Below are positions 25,689-34,913 of a stretch of 64,000 nt of DNA, piece after piece. Location: positions 3,720,001 through 3,784,000 of the forward strand of contig OZ252020.1 of NCBI GenBank assembly GCA_965247505.1. The letters are read 5' to 3'. The position numbers and the translations under genes are program-made. This DNA is from CAIYRG01 sp965247505. GTDB lineage: Bacteria; Pseudomonadota; Alphaproteobacteria; Micropepsales; Micropepsaceae. Numbering within the stretch: position 1 is the first letter of the stretch; the number at the start of each line of letters is the position of its first letter. Below the pieces are notes generated by a model. That model was not told the DNA's origin. It made no database searches and worked only from the letters and a program-made list of their open reading frames with translations.

Positions 25689-26822
25689 GTGGATGTGTCC
25701 GCTTTGGTAGCCGATATCTTCTCTTGGGCCGTGATCGGGCTACCAGCATTTTTGGTGGCTATATTGGTCGTGGTATTTTTCCACGAGCTTGGGCATTTTT
25801 CTGTGGCGCGTTATTTCGGCGTTTCCATTGAGGCCTTTTCCGTTGGCTTTGGGCGGGAACTTTTCGGTTGGAACGATCGCCACGGAACTCGCTGGAAAAT
25901 TTGCGTGCTTCCGTTAGGCGGCTACGTCAAGTTTGCTGGAGACGCCAACGTCGCCAGCAAGCCGGACGAAGAACAGCTAGCCGCCATGGATCCTGAGCAG
26001 CGAGCAGGGGTGTTGCACTTCAAGCCTCTATATCAGCGCGCTTTGGTAGTCGCTGCGGGGCCATTGGCAAATTTTGTTCTTGCAATAGTGATCTTAACTG
26101 GCCTGTTCATGACCATCGGGCGCGAGACCGGCGTTACGGAACCTGTTGTTGGGAGGGTAGTCGCCAACACACCTGCGGCGGAGGCGGGAATTCTGCCCGG
26201 CGACGTCATTCAATCTGTCGATGGCCGTGCTGTCGCGACATTTGCCGATTTCGCTGACATGATTGGCTCTGGAAACGGAAGTCCCGCCACCATCCAAATT
26301 GAGCGTGGCGGGCAGGTGTTGAGTGTCGTTGCCACTCCTAGGGCTGAAATTCTGGAACGGCCCGACGGCAGCGAAACGGTTTATCGGGTAGGAGTTGGAA
26401 ACGCCACCGTTTGGGAACGGTTTGGGCCCATTCGGGCGTTGTCATTGGGGGTCGAGAGAACGTGGTTCATCATAACGACCACGATGGGTTATATCGGCCA
26501 GATTTTTACTGGCCAGGCTGCGCCGGACCAGTTAGCGGGGCCTCTAGGCATTGCGGGATTCGCCGGGGACATGGCGGCGCGGGGCATTGTCGACTTTATA
26601 CAATTTGTCGTCCTTATTTCCGTAAGCATCGGTTTGGTCAACCTTTTTCCGATTCCGGTGCTCGACGGCGGGCACCTTCTGTATTATGGAATTGAAGCAG
26701 TGCTGGGCAGGCCGTTAGGCGAACGTGCTCAGGAAGTAGGATTTAGGCTTGGTTTGGCTGTGGTTCTCTCCCTGATGCTTCTCGCCACGTTCAATGATCT
26801 TGTCCGCCTTAACCTGTTTTGA
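25689..26822 (+). CDS. rseP: Site-2 metalloprotease RseP
   Basis: 377 residues from GTG 25689, which has GGGAG 5 bases upstream; a TTG at 25677 is possible. It is an inner-membrane zinc protease for regulated intramembrane proteolysis, usually of anti-sigma factors. HExxH is in FFHELGHFSVARYFG within the first helix, the FKPLYQRALVVAAGPLANF motif follows, then one PDZ domain (about 120-205), and the second zinc motif NLFPIPVLDGGHLLYY. Gene order dxr-rseP-bamA is standard. Confidence 0.94.
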   Translation: MDVSALVADIFSWAVIGLPAFLVAILVVVFFHELGHFSVARYFGVSIEAFSVGFGRELFGWNDRHGTRWKICVLPLGGYVKFAGDANVASKPDEEQLAAMDPEQRAGVLHFKPLYQRALVVAAGPLANFVLAIVILTGLFMTIGRETGVTEPVVGRVVANTPAAEAGILPGDVIQSVDGRAVATFADFADMIGSGNGSPATIQIERGGQVLSVVATPRAEILERPDGSETVYRVGVGNATVWERFGPIRALSLGVERTWFIITTTMGYIGQIFTGQAAPDQLAGPLGIAGFAGDMAARGIVDFIQFVVLISVSIGLVNLFPIPVLDGGHLLYYGIEAVLGRPLGERAQEVGFRLGLAVVLSLMLLATFNDLVRLNLF

Positions 26823-26876
26823 TGATGCTGATCGCATTGCCGGTGAAGGCTGGCAACAATTTATGAAGGCGAGTAA

Positions 26877-29732
26877 ATGACCTTTACCGGCCGCCGTTTC
26901 GCCCGCAGTCTACGGCTCGCGGTATTTGGAGTTTTCGCATTTTTGGGATGCCAACTCGTGGTTACGAGTGCGGGCTCTCAGGAAGGTGCGAACATGGTCG
27001 AGGCGGGCCCAGCCTTTGATCTGGGTGCGATGTCCAACGCTAGATTCTTGGCAGCATATGCGGCGCAGCCGGGCGTAGTGACGCGGCCTAGTGGATTACT
27101 TTACCGCGTATTGGAGGCTGGTGACGGCGCATCGATCAGCACTCAAATGGATCGTGTCAGGGTCACCTATAGCGGCATGCTTATCGACGGCACTCAGTTC
27201 GATGCAACCCAACCTGGGCAGATGGCCGAGTTTACAGCGAACGCGCTCATCCCAGGCTGGATCGAGGCGTTGGCGATTATGAGCGAAGGCGACGAGTGGG
27301 AACTCGTCGTTCCCTCAAATCTTGGATATGGCGCGCAAGGCGCGGGCGGCGGCGCCATCCCGCCAAATCAGACGCTGGTGTTCACTATGCGTCTGGTCGA
27401 AGTGGTTCAAGAGGGTCCCGCCGGTCCCGCTCCCCAAATTGCTTCGACTGCGATTGAGGGTGTTGTTGAGTCCATTCTTGTTGAGGGGACTCAGCGCGTC
27501 GAGCCGGGAAGCGTCATGTCATATATGTCTCTTGGTCAAGGCACGCCCTATGACCCGGTATCCGCCGACCAATCACTAAAAACTTTGTTTGAAACCGGAT
27601 TGTTTGCCGACGTGAGGATGAATTGGGATGGTACAATGCTCACTGTCAGGGTTGTCGAGAACCCCATTATCAATCAGGTCGTGTTCGAGGGTGACGTAGC
27701 ACTAGATGAGGAAGATCTTGTCGGAGAAGTGCAGGTTGCGCCACGTATGGTTTTCACGCGGGCGCGGGTTCAAGACGACGTACAGCGCATTATTGAACTC
27801 TACCGTCGGTCAGGCAGATTTGCTGCAACGGTCGAGCCTACAATTATTCAGCGCCCGCAAAATCGCGTCGACTTGATATTCGAAATAAATGAGGGACCAA
27901 CAACGGGGGTTGCCTCTATCAATCTTATCGGGAACGAAATTTTCTCGGATGGTGAACTGCGCGGCCAAATTGTTACAACGCAGAGCGCTTGGTATCGGTT
28001 CCTGTCTACGGACGACAATTACGATCCAGACCGCGTTACGTTCGACCGTGAATTGCTGCGGCGTTACTACATTACGCAGGGGTATGCCGACTTTCGGGTG
28101 GTATCCGCCGTAGCCGAGTTGTCACCGGATCGAACAGATTTTTATATCACGTTCACTGTCGAAGAAGGCGAGCAATACGTGTTCGGAAATATCCAGATCG
28201 ATTCGAATATTCCAGATTTGGTACCGGAGGATTTGTTGCCGCTAGTCGTTGCGCAGTCGGGCGAAATATATGACGCCCAAGAAGTCGATGAAACCATTGA
28301 GGCGCTTACATTTGCGGCGGGGGTCGAAGGCTTCGTTTTTATCGATATTCTTCCGCGCGTTCAGCGAAATGTTGAAGAGCGGTCGATTGACATATTTTTT
28401 GAGATTGCCGAAGCGCCACGTGTTTATGTGGAACGCGTCGATATCGTCGGAAACGGGCGTACACGTGATGAAGTAGTTCGACGCGAATTTCGTCTGGCGG
28501 AAGGGGACGCGTTTAATCGCGTCCTCGTGGACCGGTCCCGGACACGCATTCTGGCGCTTGGATTTTTCAGCGCAGTTGAGATTACGGAGGAACCGGGTTC
28601 GGAGCCTGATCGCACATCGCTCAGAGTCGCTGTGACCGAGCAAGCAACGGGAGAGCTATCACTCGGCGCCGGGTTTTCGTCACAAGATTCGATTATTGGT
28701 GAATTCAGTTATACCGAGAGAAACCTCTTCGGTCGTGGCCAATTCTTGCGCACGAGCATTACATACAGCTCGTTCCAGCAGAACTATGACATTAGATTTA
28801 CAGAACCCTATTTCATGGGCAGGCCGCTTGCGGCTGGAATTGTTGCTTATAAAGTTCGGCAGGACTTCATCGATCAAGCAGGCTTTAGGTCCGACGTTAC
28901 GGCCGCTGGATTTCTGTTTGGATTTCCCGTTTCGGAATATGCGCGGGTTTCTACGCACTACAATTATTCGGTCGCGACCATCCAGACACAGATCAACGCA
29001 CCTCTCGCGGTCGCGCTTTCGGGGGGGACTGCGTCGACCTCGTCGGTGGGATATGTTTACAGCTATGACACGCGCGACAATATTTTCCGGCCAAACTCGG
29101 GGTGGCTATTCAATTTTCGTCAAGACGTTGCCGGTCTTGGTGGTGAGCTGAACTGGCTACGCACCATTTCCGACCTACGACTCTGGTGGCCCATTGAAAT
29201 ATTCGGTTTTGATTTCGTTGGCCTGGGCTCGCTTGAGGGAGGCTTTATCAGTGCTTATTCTGGCCAACAGATACGCATTAATGAGCGTTTCTTCCGAGGA
29301 GGGCCGACTTTTCGCGGGTTTGAGTTTAGCGGCGTCGGACCTCGTGACTTGGCAACGAGGTCGCGTGTCGCATTAGGCGGGCAGCTGTATCTCCACAATA
29401 CGTTTGAGCTGCGGTTGCCTCAGTTTGTTCCCGACGAGTATGGGATTACGCTTTCGCTGTTTAATGATTTCGGCACACTCGGCTATTTGCGGGGAATAAC
29501 GCGCGAATGCGATCCTTCAGGGCAATTTGTCGTAAATGCGATTACAGGACAGCAAGTATTCACCGGGGGTACATGCATTCAGGACAATCTGGCGCCGCGG
29601 GCGGCAGCCGGAGTTTCAATAAATTGGAGATCGCCATTCGGGCCGGTTTCCATTGATATTGGTTACCCGTATATACAGGAACCATATGACCGGGTTCAGG
29701 CAATAACATTCCGGACAATTACGAACTTCTAA
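26877..29732 (+). CDS. bamA: BamA outer-membrane insertase with N-terminal FKBP-type prolyl isomerase domain
   Basis: 951 residues; BamA is usually about 770-820. After a signal sequence (about 1-35), residues 56-176 form an FKBP domain of the Mip/FkpA kind (SGLLYRVLEAGDG, VRVTYSGMLIDGTQFDA, IPGWIEAL, LGYGAQGAGGGAIPPNQTLV). The expected active-site residues are present: Tyr98, Phe108, Asp109, Ile125, Trp128, Tyr151, Phe169. A Pro/Gly linker leads to five POTRA domains (about 192-592) and the Omp85 barrel (592-951), with FRGF at 812-815 and a C-terminal Phe. The frame is continuous. The protein inserts beta-barrel proteins; the fused domain would sit next to POTRA1 in the periplasm. It precedes skp, as usual. 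Confidence 0.93.
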   Translation: MTFTGRRFARSLRLAVFGVFAFLGCQLVVTSAGSQEGANMVEAGPAFDLGAMSNARFLAAYAAQPGVVTRPSGLLYRVLEAGDGASISTQMDRVRVTYSGMLIDGTQFDATQPGQMAEFTANALIPGWIEALAIMSEGDEWELVVPSNLGYGAQGAGGGAIPPNQTLVFTMRLVEVVQEGPAGPAPQIASTAIEGVVESILVEGTQRVEPGSVMSYMSLGQGTPYDPVSADQSLKTLFETGLFADVRMNWDGTMLTVRVVENPIINQVVFEGDVALDEEDLVGEVQVAPRMVFTRARVQDDVQRIIELYRRSGRFAATVEPTIIQRPQNRVDLIFEINEGPTTGVASINLIGNEIFSDGELRGQIVTTQSAWYRFLSTDDNYDPDRVTFDRELLRRYYITQGYADFRVVSAVAELSPDRTDFYITFTVEEGEQYVFGNIQIDSNIPDLVPEDLLPLVVAQSGEIYDAQEVDETIEALTFAAGVEGFVFIDILPRVQRNVEERSIDIFFEIAEAPRVYVERVDIVGNGRTRDEVVRREFRLAEGDAFNRVLVDRSRTRILALGFFSAVEITEEPGSEPDRTSLRVAVTEQATGELSLGAGFSSQDSIIGEFSYTERNLFGRGQFLRTSITYSSFQQNYDIRFTEPYFMGRPLAAGIVAYKVRQDFIDQAGFRSDVTAAGFLFGFPVSEYARVSTHYNYSVATIQTQINAPLAVALSGGTASTSSVGYVYSYDTRDNIFRPNSGWLFNFRQDVAGLGGELNWLRTISDLRLWWPIEIFGFDFVGLGSLEGGFISAYSGQQIRINERFFRGGPTFRGFEFSGVGPRDLATRSRVALGGQLYLHNTFELRLPQFVPDEYGITLSLFNDFGTLGYLRGITRECDPSGQFVVNAITGQQVFTGGTCIQDNLAPRAAAGVSINWRSPFGPVSIDIGYPYIQEPYDRVQAITFRTITNF

Positions 29733-29751
29733 TATGGAGATAGGCAGGGCC

Positions 29752-30459
29752 ATGAATTTTAATGTTGGATTGCCCATATTGATCGGAGCGATCGTGATTA
29801 CGGCTCTGCTGGTAGGGGGCGTCGCCTATATGGTTGGATCGCAGGGGAGCGCCCCGGCGACGGCTGTTGCGGCCGCCTCCCCGATACTTCCGGCTCCGGT
29901 TGCGGTAGGCGCCGCAGGTGCGGTCGATCCAAATGCACCGCGCGTAATCGTGATTGATAGGAACGCTCTTCTTAGCGTTTCTTCAGCTGGACTGGCGATG
30001 TTGGCAGATGTCGAAGCGCTTAGTGGGGCTGCTGATAGAGAGTTTCAAGCGCAGGCCAATAACCTTCAAGAAGAACTTATCGCGCTTCAGCAGGAGCTGG
30101 CCATTCTCGCTCCCGACATTCGCAACCAGCGCCAGCAGGAATTTCAAAACAGGCAAACCGCGATGCAAAATAGGATACAGGATCGGCAAACGCAGATTCA
30201 AAATGGATTTGCCATTGCCGGGCAGCAACTCGATCAAGCGCTTGCGCCGATATTGCAAGCCATCATGGCTGAGCGCAACGCAAACTTACTTCTCGACCGC
30301 AATGCCGTCATTCTTGCAACGATCGATGTTGATGTCACGCCGACGGCCATTGAACGGCTTAACGCAATTCTTCCCACGCTCGACGTCACATTGTCTGCGA
30401 CGCCGCCGGCGGCTCCAACGGCGCCGGCGGTTGCAGCTGCAGCTGCGGTTGGTCAATAG
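29752..30459 (+). CDS. skp: OmpH/Skp-family periplasmic chaperone
   Basis: 235 residues from ATG 29752 (ATG 29734 is also possible). An N-terminal hydrophobic helix (LPILIGAIVITALLVGGVAY) lacks a clear cleavage site, so the protein may stay anchored. The OmpH domain follows (about 65-215: RVIVIDRNALLSVSS, then a Gln-rich coiled coil, then NLLLDRNAVIL). It ends in an Ala/Pro tail. Skp holds unfolded outer-membrane proteins and hands them to BamA, encoded 19 bases upstream. The tail and possible anchor are unusual for Skp. Confidence 0.85.
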   Translation: MNFNVGLPILIGAIVITALLVGGVAYMVGSQGSAPATAVAAASPILPAPVAVGAAGAVDPNAPRVIVIDRNALLSVSSAGLAMLADVEALSGAADREFQAQANNLQEELIALQQELAILAPDIRNQRQQEFQNRQTAMQNRIQDRQTQIQNGFAIAGQQLDQALAPILQAIMAERNANLLLDRNAVILATIDVDVTPTAIERLNAILPTLDVTLSATPPAAPTAPAVAAAAAVGQ

Positions 30460-30513
30460 AGTTGAAAGAATTCGCGGTATGACCCGACCGCGAATCTAAG
30501 AGGATATTTGGCA

Positions 30514-31545
30514 ATGGCGGACCCGCGGTTCTATGAAAATCGCGGTCCTTTTGCGCTGGCAGATATTTGTAGGGATGCCCAAATATCGTTGCCGAAAAAT
30601 GTTGACGGCGACGCGATGGTTCATGACGTTGCGGGCCTTCAGCAAGCCACATCTTCTCACATTAGTTTTTTTTCCGATGCCCGCGCCAAGGAGAATTTTC
30701 GCGCCACCAAGGCTGGTTGGTGCTTTACGGCATTGAAAGAAAATAGAGCGGCACCAAAGGCGGTAGCGCTCCTTCCCGTCAAATCTCCAGCAGGTGCCTT
30801 TGCAACCGTCGCCGGCCTTTTTTATCCGGAGCATGAATTGGATGTTTTCGGGCAGCAAAAGCGCGTACATGCCTCGGTAAAGTTGGGTGAAGACGTAGTG
30901 CTTGCGCCCGGCGTGGTGATTGGTCCTGATGCCGAGATTGGTGACGGCACGCGCATCGGTGCAAATAGTTTTATTGGCAGGGCTGTTGCGATTGGCCGCA
31001 ACTGCGCCATCGGGTCAAACGTCAGCATAGCTTGTTCGTTCTTGGGCGACGATGTGGTCGTGCAGGCGGGCGCTCGTATTGGCGGGTCGGGCTTCGGCTT
31101 CGCTTCGGACGTGGAAGGCCACAAAAAAATACCGCAACTCGGCAGAGTCATCATCCAAGACCAGGTGGAGGTCGGGGCTAATACAACGATTGACAGAGGC
31201 GCTCTTGCGGACACCGTCATTGGCGAAGGTACAAAAATTGATAATCTTGTTCAGATTGGCCACAACGTGCGCATTGGCCGCAATTGTATTCTTGTAAGCA
31301 TGGTTGGTCTGGCCGGCAGCGTTACGGTCAAGGATTTTGCTGCGATCGGTGGCGGGGCGTGCGTGGCGCCCCACGTGACCATTGGTCAGGGGACGCGTGT
31401 TGCAGCCATGGGGGGTGTAATGCGCGATTTGGAGGACGGAGAGAGTTATTGCGGAATTCCAGCGCGTCCGGCGCGAGAATTTTTTAGAGAGGTTGCCACT
31501 CTGGCCAAACTGGCCAAGACGGGTAAGAGTGCCCCTCATGAATGA
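30514..31545 (+). CDS. lpxD: UDP-3-O-acylglucosamine N-acyltransferase
   Basis: 343 residues from ATG 30514 behind AGAGGA; a TTG two codons earlier is too close to that site. It adds the N-linked hydroxyacyl chain in lipid A synthesis. It has an N-terminal uridine-binding domain (FFSDARAKENF) and a left-handed beta-helix of hexapeptide repeats (GPDAEIGDGTRIGANSFIG, IGGSGFGFASDVEGHKKI, DRGALADTVIGEGTKIDNL, QIGHNVRIG), with the catalytic His in QIGHNV. It overlaps fabZ by 8 bases. Confidence 0.95.
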   Translation: MADPRFYENRGPFALADICRDAQISLPKNVDGDAMVHDVAGLQQATSSHISFFSDARAKENFRATKAGWCFTALKENRAAPKAVALLPVKSPAGAFATVAGLFYPEHELDVFGQQKRVHASVKLGEDVVLAPGVVIGPDAEIGDGTRIGANSFIGRAVAIGRNCAIGSNVSIACSFLGDDVVVQAGARIGGSGFGFASDVEGHKKIPQLGRVIIQDQVEVGANTTIDRGALADTVIGEGTKIDNLVQIGHNVRIGRNCILVSMVGLAGSVTVKDFAAIGGGACVAPHVTIGQGTRVAAMGGVMRDLEDGESYCGIPARPAREFFREVATLAKLAKTGKSAPHE

Positions 31546-32047
31546 GCATAAGCCTCTATCGCGAGAACTCGATATCGATCAGCTGAGGAATATCCTCCCC
31601 CATCGTCCGCCATTTCTCATGGTTGAGCGCTTGACGGATATTTGCAGTAATGAAAGTGCGGTGGGTTGGAAGGCCGTTAGCATTAACGAGCCTTATTTCG
31701 CGGGCCATTTTCCCGACTATCCTGTGATGCCTGGAGTTCTGATTGTTGAGGCGTTGGCACAGGCCGCGGTGGCGCTCATAAGCTATTCATCCAATATTTG
31801 TCTGGACAATGGCGTGGTCTATTTCATGTCGATTGAAAAAGCGCGATTTCGGCGCCCGGTTAGGCCAGGCGACATGTTGCGTATGCCCGTTCGTCTCGTC
31901 CGGGCTCGCGGCTCTGTTTGGCGGTTTGAGGGCAAAGCCTATGTCGGTGATACGCTTTGCGCGCAGGCGCAATACAGCGCAATGCTCGCCCGAAACGGGG
32001 AGCAGGAAAACGGAGCCAAGGGGGAACCTACTGGCGCTGGAATTTAA
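31538..32047 (+). CDS. fabZ: 3-hydroxyacyl-ACP dehydratase FabZ
   Basis: 169 residues from ATG 31538, inside the end of lpxD. It dehydrates 3-hydroxyacyl-ACP in fatty acid synthesis and competes with LpxA and LpxD for substrate. The hot-dog motif is intact: LPHRPPFLMVERL, catalytic His in FAGHFPDYPVMPGVLI and Glu in EALAQAA. The stop overlaps the lpxA start by one base. Confidence 0.95.
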   Translation: MNEHKPLSRELDIDQLRNILPHRPPFLMVERLTDICSNESAVGWKAVSINEPYFAGHFPDYPVMPGVLIVEALAQAAVALISYSSNICLDNGVVYFMSIEKARFRRPVRPGDMLRMPVRLVRARGSVWRFEGKAYVGDTLCAQAQYSAMLARNGEQENGAKGEPTGAGI

Positions 32048-32859
32048 TGAAAAAAATCCATCCCTCAGCAGTGGTCGAAGATGGCGCAATTCTAGGCGCT
32101 GACATCGAAATTGGACCCTATTGTTTTGTTGGGCCCCGTGCACGGCTTGGTGACGGAGTTAAGCTGCAGGCCCATGCGGTGGTGACCGGAAATACGGAAA
32201 TCGGTGTCGGCACGGAAGTTTGTTCGCACGCGGTGCTTGGCAGTCCCGCTCAGTTTCGTGCGGAAAGCAGTGAGGACAGCGCCCTTCGTATCGGCGAGAA
32301 TAATGTCATTCGCGAATTCGTTTCCATGAACTGCGGCACTCAAAAAGGGGGTGGCCTCACTGAGGTGGGTGATGGCGGCTATTTCATGGCCAATTCGCAT
32401 ATCGGACATGATTGTCATGTCGGCAATGAGGTAACCCTTGCGAATAGTGTCGGTTTGGCGGGGCACGTAACTGTTGGCGACAATGTCAATATTGGCGGCC
32501 TAACTGCTGTCCTGCAATATGTGCGTATCGGACGCGATGCATTTGTTGGCGGCATGTCCGGGCTTACTACGGATGTCATTCCGTATGGGCTGGCGCAGGG
32601 TCCACGGGCGTTTCTTCAAGGACTGAATTTGGTTGGACTTAAGCGCAGTGGAATTTCGCGGGAGAGAATTCATGCTCTTCGCAACGCGTTCCGCGATTTA
32701 TTTTATGGCGAAGCGACGCTCTCCGAGCGCATCGAGGTGGCCGGGAAGCGTTGGCAAGGCTCACCCGAAGCAGGCGAAATTATCGCTTTCATGCAAGCGA
32801 AAGCAAAGCGACAGATTTGCGTGCCGGAGTTAGGTGCGGAAAAAGCTTCCAATGCCTAG
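32047..32859 (+). CDS. lpxA: UDP-N-acetylglucosamine O-acyltransferase
   Basis: 270 residues from ATG 32047. First enzyme of lipid A synthesis. Hexapeptide beta-helix (HPSAVVEDGAILGADIEIG, GTEVCSHAVLGSPAQF, RIGENNVIREFVSMNCGT, ANSHIGHDCHVGNEV with the catalytic His region), then a helical C-terminal domain (GLNLVGLKRSGISRERI). It sits between fabZ and lpxI in one tightly packed run. Confidence 0.96.
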   Translation: MKKIHPSAVVEDGAILGADIEIGPYCFVGPRARLGDGVKLQAHAVVTGNTEIGVGTEVCSHAVLGSPAQFRAESSEDSALRIGENNVIREFVSMNCGTQKGGGLTEVGDGGYFMANSHIGHDCHVGNEVTLANSVGLAGHVTVGDNVNIGGLTAVLQYVRIGRDAFVGGMSGLTTDVIPYGLAQGPRAFLQGLNLVGLKRSGISRERIHALRNAFRDLFYGEATLSERIEVAGKRWQGSPEAGEIIAFMQAKAKRQICVPELGAEKASNA

Positions 32860-33721
32860 ATCTCCGTCCGCCGGTAAAGTGCTTGGTATAATTGCCGGCG
32901 GAGGCGCGTTACCGACGGCGATCGCACAAGCAGCGCGCGATTCTGGCCGTGACGTCTTTGTGCTTGGCATCGCAGGTTTGGTTCAAGAAGCAGACTTGAT
33001 TCCATTTCCACACGCGATTGCGGGGATTGGCGAGTTGGGTAAGGCGATGAAACTGCTTCGGGCGGCCGATTGCGCCGAGATAACGTTTGCCGGGCGTGTT
33101 CATAGGCCAAAGTTTAGCGACCTAAAATTGGACGCAAAGGGCGCGGTTGCGCTGCCAAGAGTCTTAAGCGCGGCACGGCGCGGAGATGACGCGCTGATGC
33201 GCGCGATCCTTGAATTTTTTGAAAAAAACGGTTTTCAAATAATCGGCACGGACGAAGCTGCCGCCGGGCTTCTTGCGCCAGCAGGCGGCCTTGGTGTGGT
33301 TGAACCGGATGATCAGGATCGCGCGGACATAGCGAAGGCCATAGATGTGGTCCGGGACATGGGGACTCACGACATTGGGCAAGCGGCGGTCGTTTGCGAA
33401 GGGGTCGTTCTAGCGGTGGAAGCGGTTGAAGGCACTGACGCCATGCTGCGTCGCGTTGCCGAGATGCCGGAAACCGTGCGTGGTACGATTTCGGCGCGGC
33501 GCGGCGTTCTTGTCAAAGCACCAAAGCCGAACCAGGAAACGCGTGTTGATCTACCGGTGATTGGAACAGCAACATTGGATCTTGCGTCGGCCGCCGGACT
33601 GAAGGGTATCGCCATCCAGGCAGGTGGTGCGCTTATATTGCAAAAGGATGCGTTGATCGCTGCGGCGGACAATTCAGGCATTTTTCTGCTGGGCTTCTCC
33701 ACCGATGGGCGTGGGAAGTGA
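32852..33721 (+). CDS. lpxI: UDP-2,3-diacylglucosamine diphosphatase LpxI
   Basis: 289 residues from ATG 32852, overlapping the lpxA stop. LpxI (DUF1009) cleaves UDP-diacylglucosamine to lipid X and UMP; it replaces LpxH in alphaproteobacteria. Visible signatures: LGIIAGGGALPTAIAQAAR, TFAGRVHRPKFSDLKLD, RRGDDALMRAI, VVEAVEGTDAM-like (AVEAVEGTDAMLRR), KAPKPNQETRVDLPVIG and GIAIQAGGALIL. The next gene, lpxB, uses its product. Confidence 0.93.
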   Translation: MPRSPSAGKVLGIIAGGGALPTAIAQAARDSGRDVFVLGIAGLVQEADLIPFPHAIAGIGELGKAMKLLRAADCAEITFAGRVHRPKFSDLKLDAKGAVALPRVLSAARRGDDALMRAILEFFEKNGFQIIGTDEAAAGLLAPAGGLGVVEPDDQDRADIAKAIDVVRDMGTHDIGQAAVVCEGVVLAVEAVEGTDAMLRRVAEMPETVRGTISARRGVLVKAPKPNQETRVDLPVIGTATLDLASAAGLKGIAIQAGGALILQKDALIAAADNSGIFLLGFSTDGRGK

Positions 33722-34908
33722 ACGCAGGGGAGAGTGACGAATTGCGTCCGCTTAACATCATGCTTGTAGCTGGTGAGCCGTCCGGTGATCAGCTCGGGGC
33801 GCAATTGATGGACGGCTTGAGCGCTGCATCTAGCGAAATGGGGCGAGAGATTCGTGTCTCCGGTGTTGGCGGCGAGGCAATGACGCGCGCCGGCCTGGAT
33901 AGTATCTACACGCTAGATGCCACCTCCGTCATGGGGCTGCGAGAGGTGGTTCCGCGCATTCCGGAAATTTTTCGTCGTGTCCGCCGGGCAATCGAGTTTG
34001 CTGTGAAAACACGGCCGGATTTGGTTGTTCTGATTGATAGTCCGGACTTCACGCATCGCATCGCGGGAGGCTTAAAGCGTGCTGACCCCACATTGCGCAC
34101 GGCGAACTATCCCCCGCCGCAGGTCTGGGCATCACGCGCCTATCGCGCGCGTAAAATGGCACGGTATATGGATGCGGTCCTTGCAATATTACCCTTTGAA
34201 GCTGAGTTCTTTGAACGCTACGGCATCGAGACATTTTTCGTTGGTTTTCCAATCATCGAACGCAAGACCTACATGACCGGCGGAAAGGAATTTCGCGAGC
34301 GCCATGGGATTGATGCGAATGCTAAGCTGCTTGCTGTATTGCCGGGTAGCAGACGCAATGAAATCCGTTTCATCCTGCCGCGCTTCAAAGGTGCGGTTCA
34401 AGCGCTTGCAGATGAAATTCCAAATATTGTAACGGTGATACCGACGATCGGGCATGTAGACGAGGCGGTACGAAAGGGTGCTGCAGATTGGCCGACCCCA
34501 CTTCACGTTGTCCAAAGTGAAGACGAAAAGCTTTCTGCTTTCGATGCCGCTGACGCCGCGCTTGCAGCTTCCGGCACGGTCACAAGCGAGCTCGCCCTTG
34601 CCCGCACGCCCATGGTTGTTGGCTACCGAACCGGATGGCTAACCTATGCGCTTGGGCGCCCGCTGTTGAATGTGGAGTTTGTTACATTAATAAATCTGGT
34701 ATTGGGGCGCGAGGTGATTGCGGAGTTCATTCAATTTGATTGTACAGCGCGAAAATTAGCGGACGCTATTCGACCGCTTCTCACCAACTCCGAAACGAAA
34801 GCCGCGCAAATAGGTGCGATGGATGAGGCATTGGTGGCGCTAGGTGAAGGCGGTGAACCGCCCTCTTTGCGGGCCGCCCGAGCGGTCTTGGAATTGGCCT
34901 CTCGCTAG
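33718..34908 (+). CDS. lpxB: Lipid-A-disaccharide synthase
   Basis: 396 residues, GTG start overlapping the lpxI stop. It joins lipid X and UDP-diacylglucosamine into the lipid A disaccharide. GT19 signatures are present: MLVAGEPSGDQLGAQLM, VSGVGGEAMTRAGL, VLIDSPDFTHRIA, YPPPQVWASRAYRA, LPGSRRNEIRFILP and AASGTVTSELALA. Its stop lies 5 bases from the stop of the convergent methyltransferase gene. Confidence 0.95.
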   Translation: MNAGESDELRPLNIMLVAGEPSGDQLGAQLMDGLSAASSEMGREIRVSGVGGEAMTRAGLDSIYTLDATSVMGLREVVPRIPEIFRRVRRAIEFAVKTRPDLVVLIDSPDFTHRIAGGLKRADPTLRTANYPPPQVWASRAYRARKMARYMDAVLAILPFEAEFFERYGIETFFVGFPIIERKTYMTGGKEFRERHGIDANAKLLAVLPGSRRNEIRFILPRFKGAVQALADEIPNIVTVIPTIGHVDEAVRKGAADWPTPLHVVQSEDEKLSAFDAADAALAASGTVTSELALARTPMVVGYRTGWLTYALGRPLLNVEFVTLINLVLGREVIAEFIQFDCTARKLADAIRPLLTNSETKAAQIGAMDEALVALGEGGEPPSLRAARAVLELASR

Positions 34909-34913
34909 CTCTC

